A stretch of DNA of 64,000 bases from Microbotryomycetes sp. JL201 (taxonomy: Eukaryota; Basidiomycota; Microbotryomycetes), in NCBI GenBank assembly GCA_033819885.1, contig JAQYUZ010000032.1, forward strand, positions 124,001 through 188,000, read 5' to 3'. The notes beneath the pieces are model-generated. The model searched no databases and was not told where the DNA came from. It worked only from the letters and a program-made list of their open reading frames with translations. A program made the translations under genes and the position numbers. Positions 34,103-45,418 of this stretch are shown here, in pieces (the stretch's first letter is position 1; each line of letters opens with the position of its first letter).

Positions 34103-37100
34103 CTACCAAAAGCCGTCGTCTTCCCCGCCACCACCGCCGCCTCGCTTGCCATACTTGCCGGGCTTTGACGTTGTCGCCTGACGTCTGTACGCTTCCGCCA
34201 CCTGTAAAAGCCTCCTGTCAGCTTCGTACGCTTTCACGCAATGCGCAAGGCCCTCATACTTGTTCTGAATCGGTTGCGTCCTCTGGGTTCTTGTCGTCAC
34301 GAATCCGTAGGAAACGAGGGAAGCGCAGCGAAATGCCACGGGAAGGATCACACTGTTATACGATCAGATGAGACATTCTAGCGCTGCAAATTCGCTGCAG
34401 GAACGAACTCACCTTGCCGATAGCAGCGTGGTATACCGGACTGAGACTGAGATCAGCAGCCAAGACTTCCCAGACCATCGATGTTGATGGGTTGAAGTAG
34501 ACATCTGCAATGTATCACCATCAGCGCGAGATATCAGACGCTGCCAACAGATGTGTGCGTACCTGGCAGATTTGCAGGCACGACGGTTCCCATGTCAACG
34601 TCCGAAGGCTTCTTTTTCAACTCGCCCGAGCTCTCTTCCAGTTGTTCCTCGTCAATCGGTTCACCGCTTTTCTTGCCTTGTGACAGTCTCTCGTGATGAC
34701 TCTTCAGAGCCTCGTCACTGAAACCGGTACCGATTTTGCAGACGGCTTGGTACGTCTGTGTTTCTTCGTCGTAGCAAGCGAGATGGAAAGCGCCATACAC
34801 TCCTGTACGTTTACCCGAACCGAAATCTGCACCGATCACGACGAGGTCGAAAGAGTCTCCAACGCCGGCAAGGTAGTCCTTCTTGAGCTGTATATCATGT
34901 GTTTCAGTGCCTTCGTCGGATAGTAATGAGGAGAGCTGGATAACTGACCTTGAGCCAATGGATGGACCTACGACTCGGTTCGTACGTCGCTCCTTCGCCT
35001 TCGAGCATCTTTACCATCAATCCTTCGCAACCTTCTTTAACACTCTTATCCAGGAAAGCCTGAATGTCTTCGACGCTTGAAGCATCTTCCGACTCTGCGA
35101 ATGAGAACTCTTCCGGAACGTGTTGCAAATGCTGGCGCAGGAGCTGGCGACGCTCCTCGAGGTTTTTCTCGAGCAAGGGCTGCGAATCGAACCACACCGG
35201 TAAGTTACAGAATCCCAAATCGACAGCACGATCGACTGACCTCTCCGTTCAAGTAAAGCATGTCGAAAGCAAACAAGTGCACTTTGACCTTGATATCTTC
35301 GGTCTTTACGTCTTTGCGCTTCCTCCTCGACAGTTCTTGGAACGGTAATAGGCGCTTCTCTTCCTTATCCCAGGCGACAGCCTCGCAATCGATTACAAAC
35401 GACGTGGTACCCGCTTCCTTGTTGAGAGCCTGTGTCGATATGACCGGTCAACCTTGCACATCTCCACTGCCTCAGTTGGATACTGACCGAAGGCAATTGT
35501 TCAACAATATCCGGATACTTGACGCTCATGTCTTCAGAATTCCGACTGAAAACCTTGATTTTGCCATTGTCCATGTAATGAACCTGAGCTCGCTCTCCGT
35601 CGTATTTGTACTCGCACGTAAATTTTTTGCCTTCAAATCTGTCTAGTACTTCCGAGATGGCTTTTGTAGGCTTAGCCAACATGGGTTTCAGAGGAATGCC
35701 TGGCGTCGACGACGACAAGTGTCAATGGGCATCAGGGCGCAACGTTTGCATTGGAGACATGCCTGGTGTGAGCTTGCAGTGCTCGTGCAGGTTCATTATG
35801 CTGTCCTTGAGCAGTGCCGGCACTACGAGGTTGTACGACGGCAGTTCCCTGAAAGTCTTGCAATCAGTTGGTATGTTCCTCGCAGCTCATGGCGCGCGAC
35901 GTACGAAAAAACGGATTTGAGAACGTTGCAGCCTTCCTCTAGCTTCGACGCCGTCTTGTCTTGCGACAACTGCTTTCCAGATTTTTCGATCTCGACCGTG
36001 ACAACTGCGTGAGCAAGAGCGACGATGACCTGAAGGTCGCCTGAATCAGCAAATCGACACGTTCCGTAAGTGACACAGTCGTCGTACACTGCGCTCGGCG
36101 AGGCCAATGCGAAGCTTGCCCTCCAAACTGCGGATCAAGTACTTTGTCTCCTGACCGACGCAAGCGGCGAGCAAACCCTTGATCAGGTCGCCTTTCTTCT
36201 TCTGAGACTGGAATTGTACAGATCTTCGAGTCAGTGACAATGAATGTTGACAGCGAATCAAAGCTCACGCCCTGTCCGGACGCCTTTGCAATTTCTGTCA
36301 ACTTTTGAAACACGTGATTGACCGTCAAAGGTTTGGGCTTGAACAAGGTACGCTGCTTCTCGCGAGAGGCTTGAGCGACAGTTCCTAGGTCGCCAGTCTC
36401 TTTGAAGTCGGCTTTAATTTGGTCAAGCTTGCGGCCGCAACTCTCGCCGATGGCCTTCATGAGGATGCTCTCGCCGATGCCGAGCTCGAGAGGTTCATAT
36501 TCGGGGCAGAGCTAACGCAGCATAGATGAGCGGCACGTTTCGATCGGCCGTCGGGGGATTGCAGTGAAACTCACTCGATTGATGCACAAATAGACCGTTT
36601 TGAGCAAGTCCTTTGGCGTCTTTTTGACGACGTCGACCAGAAATCGAGTCAGGTAGCGAGAGATCTCGAGGCGTTTGGTCGTCTTCTCAATGAGCTCAAA
36701 TGTACCAGTGAGCACAGCATATGGCACGCTGTCGAAGACATGTGTCAGGATGATCAGAGACCGTTTAATGATGGTCGACTCACGGTTCGCCGTCCCTCCA
36801 CGTGAGTTTGCTATCTTCCGTCGAATTTGTTCGAGTAAAGATTTCGGCGCTGTCAGAGACGATTATCAGCTCCTATCGCCTGCACGTGCGACAAATTGGA
36901 ACGGACAGTTTGACGGCCGTCTGCGATTCTTCCTCTTCTGCTTCGCTGTCGTCCTCATCGTCTTGCTCATCAGGTTCACCCTCGACTCCTGACGGTGGCG
37001 TCTGATTTTCTGAACCTGCCCTGTCCAGATTCTTCTGTCGCTCTTCCGGCGTTTCGTCCTTTTCTTTGCCCTTGCCGTTCACTGCCACGGTCTTGCCACT

Positions 37101-37762
37101 TGTGCCTTCGGGCGCCGTCTTTGCTTTGGGTTTTGCTGGCTCGCGGGGCTTGAAGAAGTCTGATACTGGTGGTTTCGGTTTCGAGGACGAGGCTGCGGGC
37201 TGCTTGTCTATCGAGAGCGGAGGCAAGAGAGGGAGCGATGTGAGGGTTGGCGCGTTGGTCTAATAAACGTATCACTTGAAGCGTGAGTCTCACTCGTGTG
37301 CATGTCATCATTGCCACTGTCTGCGCTCGTCTTGAGCTTCTTGCTGGGCGACGTTGGCTTGTGGTCGTCTGCCGGCGAGGATGACGGTGCTGCACGTTTG
37401 CTGCCGCTCTTTTCGCCATCTTGAGTAGGTGCTAGTGCGCACGAAATGTCAGCTTTTGCGGAGCGTGTGGCTGCAGACGTCGACGCGTCGCAACGTGACG
37501 ACTACGCGTCGATCGCCTCGCGTGCCTTTGATCGGAGCGTTTGGGCGAAGATTGACTCACCGCTGCTGTCAATATCCATCTTGCTCATGTTGCCGGTTGC
37601 GTTCCTGGGCGTGTCGCTTGCAAGTGGTGCGCCGCCGCGTCCGCCGTCGTCGCTCGTCGCCGTCTGTGCCCTAAAGTGCAGTCGCTGCTGCCTCGGCTTG
37701 CTCGGCAGACCCAAGAATCTGTTCAAGTCTCGCTGATCAAGGTCGATGTGCTTCGAGGACAT
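34103..37762 (-). CDS. CDC9: ATP-dependent DNA ligase I
   Basis: The first exons are 37762-37561, 37431-37294 and from 37207; about ten follow. The N-terminus is disordered and contains [13 protein letters not shown] and acidic runs. The DNA-binding domain includes [20 protein letters not shown] and [20 protein letters not shown]. The adenylylation site is [16 protein letters not shown] with the reactive Lys in KYDG. The OB-fold half contains [20 protein letters not shown] and [20 protein letters not shown], and the end is [20 protein letters not shown] then a glycine-rich tail ([14 protein letters not shown]). It joins Okazaki fragments and seals repair nicks in the nucleus, and in yeast also in mitochondria. 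Start chosen at ATG 37762 ([18 protein letters not shown]), whose exon phase matches the next exon. It converges with ATG9 (91 nt) and diverges from SPE2. Confidence 0.95.
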
Positions 37763-38131
37763 GCACCGCGTGCGTTTGACCTGAACAATTGCATTTAGTC
37801 CGCGTACTTATCCCCGATTGTAATGTGAATTATCGACATCACGCAACAGCGCATTTTGCTCTTCAACACATTTCACCATCGTCGCTTGAACCTTTGTCAG
37901 ACCCACTCAACATCTGTAAGCTGTGCCTCGGTGCCTCTCACCGCAACAAGAGCCCCTTAGAGGACTGCAGAAGCTCAGGCGGCTTTCTTTTTTTGCGACG
38001 TTCGCTCGGCGCAGCTCTCTGCAGCTTGTTACGCCTGCTTTTATAGCAAACACGAGCTGACAGGGTCATTCATGCTTCCATAGGACGTATCTTGAAGCTA
38101 AACTTGTGCTGCAGCCCTCCCGCAAGCGTTG
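37763..38131. promoter_or_regulatory. divergent promoter of DNA ligase I and SPE2, with SPE2 leader
   Basis: A 369-nt gap between two divergent start codons; it must carry both promoters. A candidate upstream ORF of SPE2 lies inside it at 38072-38083. Confidence 0.5.
38072..38083 (+). promoter_or_regulatory. candidate tiny upstream ORF (Met-Leu-Pro-stop) in the SPE2 leader
   Basis: ATGCTTCCATAG lies 48 nt before the SPE2 start codon. S-adenosylmethionine decarboxylase mRNAs of animals and plants use short upstream ORFs for polyamine feedback. Whether this one is transcribed and works that way is inference; the transcription start is not visible. Confidence 0.3.
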
Positions 38132-39637
38132 ATGAGCACAACCGAGCCGATCACCGTCCTCGACGACAGCTCGCCAGGCCCATTCGAGGGCCCAGAGAAG
38201 CTGCTCGAGCTCTGGTTTGCACCCTCCGAGCACGATGTCCAGCCAACGTCCAATGGCAGCGCTTCACGCAAGGGCAAGCAAAAGATGACGGGCCTGCGCA
38301 GCGTAGACAAGACCGTATGGGACAGCATGCTCGACGAAGTCCAGTGCAAAGTCTTGAGCATCATCGAGGGCGACGACGTTGATGCATACTTGCTCAGGTT
38401 AGCTCGACGCTTGTTTCCTGCCTGAGGTAGGCTCGAGCTCACAACGTCTCGGTTGTGCTCTCAGCGAATCGTCCATGTTCGTATGGCCGCACAAGCTCAT
38501 TCTCAAAACATGTGGAACCACTACGCTGCTGCTCGGCATTCCCACCTTGCTCCGTATTGCATCGGAAATGTGCGGGTTCAGGGGCGTGTGGAGGTGTTTC
38601 TACTCGCGCAAGACGTTCATGTTTCCTGAGCGCCAGCGGGGGCCGCACAAGGACTGGACGCAAGAAGTCGAGTTCCTGGACCAGCTCTTCCGTAAGCGTG
38701 TAGCTTTTTGGACGTTTGATTCGCGCTCACAGCAATACCCGGCTTGCTAGAAAACTCGTCGGCCTACACTGTCGGCCGCATGAACGGCGATCACTGGCTG
38801 TTGTACTTGACGCCACCCCAAGATGACGTGCTCAACCCGAACGCACTCGCTTCATCGAAAGCCCTTCCGCCATCGAGCCCGTCTGTACCGCTCGCTAGCC
38901 TGTCTACGTCTTTGTCAAAAGAGCTCAGCATTCCTCATCCAAACCACATGGGTTCTCCTCAACACTTTGCTCCCCGCCTGCCATCTCGACCTGATCAGAC
39001 GCTCGAGATTCTCATGACTCAGCTTCATCCTTCTGCATGTGCGTCTTTCTACCACCCGAGCGCAACGACCACGACGCCATACAAGTCGCCTTTGCTCGCC
39101 ACCGACCCTTCAGACGCTGATGCACATGCTCTCGGAGCCAAATTGTCTGACGAGCTCGGCATCACTGCGCTCATGCCCGAGGCAACGATCGACTCTTTCC
39201 TGTTCACGCCATGCGGGTACAGTGCCAACGCCGTTCAAGGGGACCGCTATGCCACTATTCATGTCACTCCAGAGCCCGAATACTCTTACGCCTCGTTTGA
39301 GACGAATCTCGACTTTGCTGAAGACGACAATGGCGTGTCGAGATCGAGGTCCGGTGACGTCCTCGGCCCTCAGAGCTTGCAAGAACTCGTCAGCAAGGTC
39401 CTGGGCATCTTCAAGCCTGCAAAAATGAGCATCACGCTGTTCGTATCTGATGACGAAGCGGCAGAGTCTGATGACTTGGACGAGTTCAGTCAACTCGGTC
39501 AATCGAAGCGCCACGATGACCTCAAGATGATCCTCAAGCCAGACTTGTTGACGGACTACAAGAGGACTGACAGGATCATTTACTCGTACGATGGATATTC
39601 GTTAGCATACCTCTGCTTCGAAGCCAAGCATGCGTAG
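38132..39637 (+). CDS. SPE2: S-adenosylmethionine decarboxylase proenzyme
   Basis: Exons 38132-38397, 38465-38691 and 38733-39637 total 1398 nt, 465 residues. Conserved parts are FEGPEKLLELWFAPSEHD with the catalytic and putrescine-site glutamates, and the self-cleavage site LLSESSMFVWPHKLILKTCG. There the chain is cut before Ser to make the pyruvoyl group, and the Cys of KTCGTTTLL is the proton donor. GRMNGDHWLLYLTPP and the processing histidine/serine region PEYSYASFETNLDF follow. The enzyme supplies decarboxylated SAM for spermidine synthesis. Intron 1 splits the codon for the Ser just before the cleavage-site Glu. The protein is longer than the yeast enzyme because of Ser/Pro-rich inserts near residues 195-235 and 330-390. 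Confidence 0.95.
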
Positions 39638-39764
39638 ATGACGGTCTTTTTCTGCGACTATGGTTCTTTTCTTGGTTGTAGACATTATTAGAATATGTGA
39701 TAATACCCAGAACTCTCTCCGGCCCATGTCTTGTATGCTACAGCGAGATGATCCAGTATTTCGG

Positions 39765-40471
39765 TCAACGCTTTCGTGGCGACGTCGAGCTGCCTCCCCC
39801 AGATGATGCGTTGCCTCCCCCAAACCCGAGCATCTCGACTCCACTTGACATTCGTTTCATGAAACTAGGTCTCTTTGTCGAACCTTCACCCGATTTGAGT
39901 CTATCGATCCGAGCTCGTTCCTTTGCTTCTCGCTCTTCGCGACTCAAGACGGGTTCAGGTGGCACGACGGGTGAGAACCAACCCGTGCCTGGTTGCATCA
40001 TTACCGTGAGCAAAAAGGCGCTGCGGTCCGACATTGATAACCCTCACCCGTTCTTAATTGGTGCCACAGACCATCTTTCGAGTCGCTCGTTCTCCTTCTC
40101 GATGACGACGACGAAGTTGTTGTCGATACAGCCTTGTCACGCATCCTCTCTGCCTTGAGCATTTCTCTATCACTCGGATTGTGATCCAACTCTTGACTTA
40201 ATGCGTCACTAATGTCGTTTGAGACTTGTAAAGTGTTGCCTCGAGGTCTCGTCGGAGTGTTCGAGCTGATGATAGGTGTCTGTTGGTTCGTCGTGTCGGT
40301 TGAAGGTCTCGAAATGAAAGATGACGATGCCGTCGTCGTTGTCGTTCGTGTAGTGTGTGCAGGGTTGGAAGACCAAGTCGAATCGAGTGACACGCGAGGA
40401 TCGACGAACGGGTCTTTGGCCCATGCAGCTTCTCCTGGATTCGTTGGATGTGTGTACGTTGTTGATGACAT
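39765..40471 (-). CDS. small uncharacterised protein, 215 residues
   Basis: Exons 40471-40048 and 39988-39765 (59-nt intron) sum to 648 nt. It starts MSSTTYTHPTNPGEAAWAKD and has a Ser/Thr-rich middle. The best-conserved-looking block is LWHQLRTGTGWFSPVVPPEP, then VLSREEREAKERARIDRLKS, a basic-acidic helix. It ends in a Gly/Ser-rich tail, SSTSPRKR. I recall no named family. The block after the intron has the style of short fungal proteins annotated only as hypothetical. No signal peptide or membrane segment. It converges on SPE2 with 127 nt between stops. Confidence 0.6.
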
Positions 40472-40808
40472 GGTGATTGTACGGGTCTGCGTGCTTGAGC
40501 GCGTTCGAGTCGCCGAGCAATTAAACGCCGAGCGAGCAAACTAGCGCGCAGAGGCAATGTGCTATAATGGCAGGCAAGCTTGCCTGATGATTGGATCGTA
40601 GGAAGGCACTGCCCTTTGCAGGCAGTAATGGCGTTGTGCTGGCAGGTTGGTGATCGATGACGTCCTTTCACCTGTCGGGTTTTCCGGAAAGTCCTACATG
40701 AGACGTAATTACTCGACTTGATCAAGAGCAGTCAAGAGCTGTTGCAGTCATCTTTTTACACAGTCTCTGGCCCAATTGTTTTTTTGTTTTTTTTTTTACA
40801 TCTACGGT
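40472..40808. other. intergenic, with a T-rich run
   Basis: 337 nt between the hypothetical gene and the tandem family. A T-rich run (T7-G-T11) at about 40780-40798 lies just beyond the stop of gene D. Nothing else seen. Confidence 0.4.
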
Positions 40809-42069
40809 TCAAGTGTAGCGCTCACGCTGCCGACGAGTCCACAATCCGCCGCGCCTGTCCTTATCGAGAATGTAAGGATCATGGCCAAAGGCGCGTTCAA
40901 CGGGCTCGTCTTGCCACCCCGGTCCTGGTGCTTCCAGGTTTCGATTGAAGTAATGCTCGACGCCATTCAGAGAATTAAGAACTTGCAGCAATTGGCCTTT
41001 CGCAAAGTGGCTGTCGGTGTGCAGGTGAGCATACCAGAAAGGCTCGCCCGAGTTGTCTCGTTCAAACTTCTTCAAGATCTGATAAAGTGTCCATCCAGGG
41101 CCGGCTTGAGGACCTCCTTTGGCGTCATTCATGACGTGGCCAAACCTGGAATCACGCTCGCCGGACGACGGAGGCAAGTGATCAGGCGTGATGGTCCAGC
41201 GCTGCGAAAGTATACGATATAGTCATTCCTGAATGTTGTCTTTGCAGCTATCGCAAAACTCACTGTCATGTACTCAAGTCTGATGGGACTATTCAGAGCC
41301 AAGTCCAATGTGACAAACCACTGTTGAAAGCTACTGTAAACCCCTCATTTGTCTTGAACCCTGCCAAACTCACGTCTAGAACAAGCATAACTGCATACTG
41401 CAGTACCAATATGGTTTTATTGAGATATTGTGCCGCATATGAACCGTGTTGGCATTGAGAATCGAAATTTGTCCGAATATTCGCGAGCACAATGCTCAAC
41501 TCCCGCTTGACAGACAGTCGCATGAGCTCAACAGCAGATCCAAATTTGACCCCAGGTTCAGAGATGCGGAAAGAGGTTACGCATCCCTCCATAAAGGCTA
41601 CGATTTCCGCTTTCACGGTCACGAGCTAAACCGCATCAGGTCCAAGAAGTGAATGATCAATTAGCCAAGGGACGGCTCACCAGATGTTCGAAGATTGTCG
41701 CTCTTCGCACCGCATTCACATTCTCACAGTGAGAAAACCCTACCTGGACGAACCGGCAAAGCAAGTTCTGTTCGATTCGGAATGGACGTAGCAAGCGCAC
41801 ATTGCCCGGGTGAGCGCCAAATTTAGACGCTGACTGCAGGCACGACTCACTGCCGCAGATGTCCTAGCACAATCTTGTAATCGCTTGTGGGACAAACCAA
41901 TCACAGTCCTAGAATGTGTCGCCCTCCCAAAAACGTCGCACGTGGTATGAAAACTAGTCTGCAGCTCGTCAACGTCATCGTCGCGAAGCAAGCCCAATTT
42001 TAAAAGCTCCTCATAACGAGGCCCTAGCCGGTTCCATTCTTGAGCGATGATAGACACCGGCGCCGTCAT
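40809..42069 (-). CDS. tandem family gene D, unknown function (TRRQ-tail family)
   Basis: Fourth and most downstream member of the array. Exon 1 is 42069-41851: MTAPVSIIAQEWNRLGPRYE to GLSHKRLQDCARTSAA. Later exons hold LMRLSVKRELSIVLANIRTN, the short exon WFVTLDLALNSPIRLEYMT, and a last exon beginning RWTITPDHLPPSSGERDS. The end is GGLWTRRQRERYT with TGA at 40811-40809. D is closest to gene C: both have the W-x-x-TLD exon, a PGxxxYQI block (WTLYQILKKFERDNSG) and the tail WTRRQ. The exon between 41851 and about 41630 was not fixed. No signal peptide, membrane segment or known domain is seen; it looks mainly helical. Confidence 0.65.
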
Positions 42070-42354
42070 CAACTTCAAGAAAATTGAGAAGGCTAGCAAC
42101 GCCCGACTCGATCTACTCCTTGGATTTAGACCCGGGAAGCTCCTGTTGTCGAGTGCCGAATGGCACAGGCAAGAGTCGCCATCTTTTGCACTAAGCTTGT
42201 AAAGCGCTTCTCTGGAACAGATTGCTTGTTTTGAAGAGGCTGCGGTTTCAAATTAATATATTGGCCGCAATGTTCTTGGGAAAAGTCGAGTTGACTAAGA
42301 GTGTAGATACATTGTTCCTACCCATAAGGTCCCGAAATACCAGAAGCTGTCAAG

Positions 42355-43688
42355 TTAACGCAGGACTGGCCCATAACGTTTGCATTGGCGACGTGTCCAA
42401 ATTCCATCTCTTCCTTCCATTTGAACAATATTCGCATCATGCGTGTGACCAAGTGAGCCTTGGTAAAGCCCATCTTGCCAGCCTGCACGCGGCACCGTGG
42501 TCCATCTAGCTGGGTAGTAATGGTGCAGAACGCCATTCATGGTGTTCTGAACTCGAGACAGCTCGCCTTTTTCGAAACCCATTCGTTCGCTCGCGATTGT
42601 GCTCTGGTGCGAGATCCAGAGATGAGGCTTGGGCTGCTCACGAGAATGAGTAATTGCTTGAATGATCTGGTAGATACCAAAACCAGGTCCCGGTTTGCCA
42701 TTCCCAGTGGTGGATGTGGAATCTGCTTGAATACGCGAACGGCGCTCTTGTTCGGCCTTGGCTTTGAGATCGACCGTCGGTATCGTGTCTGCGACCCAGC
42801 GCTATACAGCCGGCCCGCGATCAGTTCCAGTGACTCTTCGTTCTTTTTTTTGAGCCTGAAACTAACGACCATGTACTCGCACCTAAGAGGACTCTGCTCG
42901 GCTTTGTCCAGCGTCAAAGCCCACTAGGCAAGTTTGACAGACTGTCAGTAAAGAGTCTATTCACTGCTTGTGCTCAATGACTGACATCCGTTATTAACCA
43001 GACAAGAGACGTGAGACTTTGTTTGACCAAGACGACATGCTCGGCGTGACGACGACTCTCCCGCGCATTCACTCCAAGCTGTGCATGCTGGACCAAATAC
43101 GTTTTGGAACAGCTAATGACAGTCAGCGTCTCGCGATCAAGAGTCAGATCCATATACTGCATTATTATTCGGGCCAAACCTCGCGCAGAAGCATCGGGCG
43201 ATTGTCGGATTGCATTTCTCAGCACTCCGAAAACCTTCTCGTACGTGGTGAGCTATGCAGCAGGTCCACCAAACGTGTCAGCACGTCCACGAAGAAATTC
43301 ACAATTAAACATACGAGATGTGATATAGCGTTGAGGCGCTGTGAAGGTTCCAGCTGATCGTATGCAACAAGGCTGTCCTCGACGAGCTGACAAACCAAAG
43401 TCTGATGATTCCAGGTCAGAAATAGGTAACGAGTTCATTTACACAGCAATTGAAGTGACGAACCGCTTCAAAACATTTCATGGAGTCCTGCAAACGGCGT
43501 TGGGATATTCCCAGTGACGCGTCGTTGCCAGCTCGCGTGAACAGCTCGTGACCGGCGGCGAATGCTTCAGTGAGAGCAGTGTACTGAGCGTTGGTGAGAA
43601 GGCCTGTACCCCAGAGATACGTGACTCTAGGATGGACAGTCATCCAGAAAGGGGCCAATACATCTCCTGGTGTTGCGAACGAACTCAT
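42355..43688 (-). CDS. tandem family gene C, unknown function (TRRQ-tail family)
   Basis: Starts MSSFATPGDVLAPFWMTVHP at 43688. The first exon ends at GISQRRLQDSMKCFEA, matching D's GLSHKRLQDCART. Internal exons read TLVCQLVEDSLVAYDQLEPS, LTTYEKVFGVLRNAIRQSPD, MDLTLDRETLTVISCSKTYL, and WALTLDKAEQSPLRCEYM. The last exon begins RWVADTIPTVDLKAKAEQ, continues PGPGFGIYQIIQAITHSRE, and ends GRDGIWTRRQCKRYGPVLR with TAA at 42357-42355. Exon order and the phase-0 junctions follow the other three genes. Sequence identity to A and B is low, so the duplication is old or the genes evolve fast. No known domain recognised. Confidence 0.65.
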
Positions 43689-43910
43689 TTGTTGAGTGGT
43701 GACTCGGCAACGAGAGCGCCGAGGAAAAAGTTGTTTGGAGGCAAGCGGGAGGAGCGGTCTGGTTCTACCAGAGCTCCTGATCGTGCAATGCTGTGCAAAG
43801 CTTGTATTCATTGTCACAGACTTGTAAAGCACACTCAGTCATTTCTACGTGTCAAGAAGCAAGGCTATCCAGACCATCTTGATGGGTCTAATCTCTCGTT
43901 CACAAACTTG

Positions 43911-45099
43911 TCAAAAGCTGTATCTCGCATGCTGCCTGCGCGTGACGATGCCCCCATTTTCCATCCGCACCAAGTGATGGTCCATACTCAACGTATGAAT
44001 CACATGCTCCTTCTTCCAAAGCTCCGGATCCTTTTCGTCGAGCATTCGTATTAATTGCTCACACAGTGCATTGATTTGACCAAGAACCGAGTGAGATGTC
44101 CATTGCTCTCCTGACTTCCATCCGGCGCGTATATTGCTGGCGATACTTTGATCCTCTGGAGAGAGTCTGAGCTGATCCTGGGCTAGGGTCCAACGCTGTC
44201 AAAGCTGGCACAGTCAGCATGCATCCATGTAATAGGCTAAGTGCACTTGCACCAATTTGTTCAGGGCTAGCACGATGCCCTTCAGAGCAGATCGAGACCT
44301 GCAGCAGCGAGGAAAGTTAACGGATTCAAAAAAGATCAACAAGAGATCGTACAGCGCGTTCGACGGCTCACATCGGCTATCAGAAATGCCAAAGCACATA
44401 TTATAGAAGAGATGCTGATATCAGTGGTGCGACCAGTCTTGCTTGCCTCGTGCTTTGCCAATTGATGAGCAACTGCAATTTCTCTGTCTATCGTAGTGTT
44501 GGCATGGATGGAGTGCTCAAGGCCGAAGAAGCTGCGAAAGTTGGGCATCACTTTGTCGAACATGAAATTGTTCTTTCACGTAAAGTCGTCAGCAGTCGCC
44601 TGAAGCTCGCTACAGGCGTGATTTTCACTGACGAGATTGTCTAGCTCGTTCTTTTTCTGCGTCAGGTTTGCATGGTCAGCCACATTTTAACATCAGCCGA
44701 CGAAGCTGACTCACGGCGGTCGGGGAAGAGTTTGCGTAGTGTTGCGCGAAGTTTGCGTACAGACTGCGTGCTTTTTCTGTGAAGAGCACCTTTGAGATGA
44801 CGAAAAAGGTCAGAAGTGCAGATCAGTAGCCCGTGGAAAGCTGTTGGACGCACGACGCAAAAAGCAAGAGCTCGCAAATGGAGAATGCTGTCGTCCGCCA
44901 CTCTCCGAACACCGGCGGGGGCGTGGACGTGCAAATGTCTGACCTCGTTAAAGATCTTCATGCCGGAGTGGTACTTCGACAGAAGCTCCTGCCGACTTTC
45001 TTGCGAAGTGAAGAAGAAGCGATGAGGATCATCCAATGCGAACAAGACCGAATTCCAGAACCTCTCGATGGTTTGATGCGCTTCCGAATTGTTTGGCAT
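43911..45099 (-). CDS. tandem family gene B, unknown function (TRRQ-tail family)
   Basis: Exon 1 is 45099-44857 (81 residues): MPNNSEAHQTIERFWNSVLF to SILHLRALAFC. Exon 2 is 44789-44715 (VLFTEKARSLYANFAQHYAN). Then come a short exon KKNELDNL, an exon FMFDKVMPNFRSFFGLEHSI followed by TIDREIAVAHQLAKHEASK and CALAFLIAD, and a very short exon GIVLALNKL. The last exon opens RWTLAQDQLRLSPEDQSIAS and ends VRMENGGIVTRRQHARYSF (TGA 43913-43911). All introns fit phase 0. B pairs with gene A in length, in the FW..V opening and the LRA.AFC end of exon 1. No domain, signal peptide or membrane span is recognised. An upstream in-frame extension to 45327 exists but has no counterpart in A. Confidence 0.65.
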
Positions 45100-45418
45100 G
45101 TCGAGGTTGGAAAAATGATTGGATGGATCAGAGTTTGGGCGTTCCTCTATTGCCGCGGCTTTGTCCGATTTAACCTCCTGAGCGTGCCTCCGTGCGGTGC
45201 AAGATGCCGCCTCGGGGAACGACCGAGCATAAATTTGCTTCGTTGGTTCGCGCAAGCCGCTGTGTAGTCTCATGTTACCAGAAAAAAGACAAATTTTTTG
45301 CTTGTAATGATCTGCATCCGCGGGCAATCAAGCGCAGAGCTTGGCCAAAACGAGTTCCATCACATGAGGCCTCAGACCGTCACGAGACTTGAGGAGATCT
45401 CTCAATACACAAGCTACT
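45100..45418. other. spacer between tandem family genes A and B
   Basis: 319 nt, the presumed promoter of gene B and terminator of gene A. No motif stands out. Confidence 0.3.
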
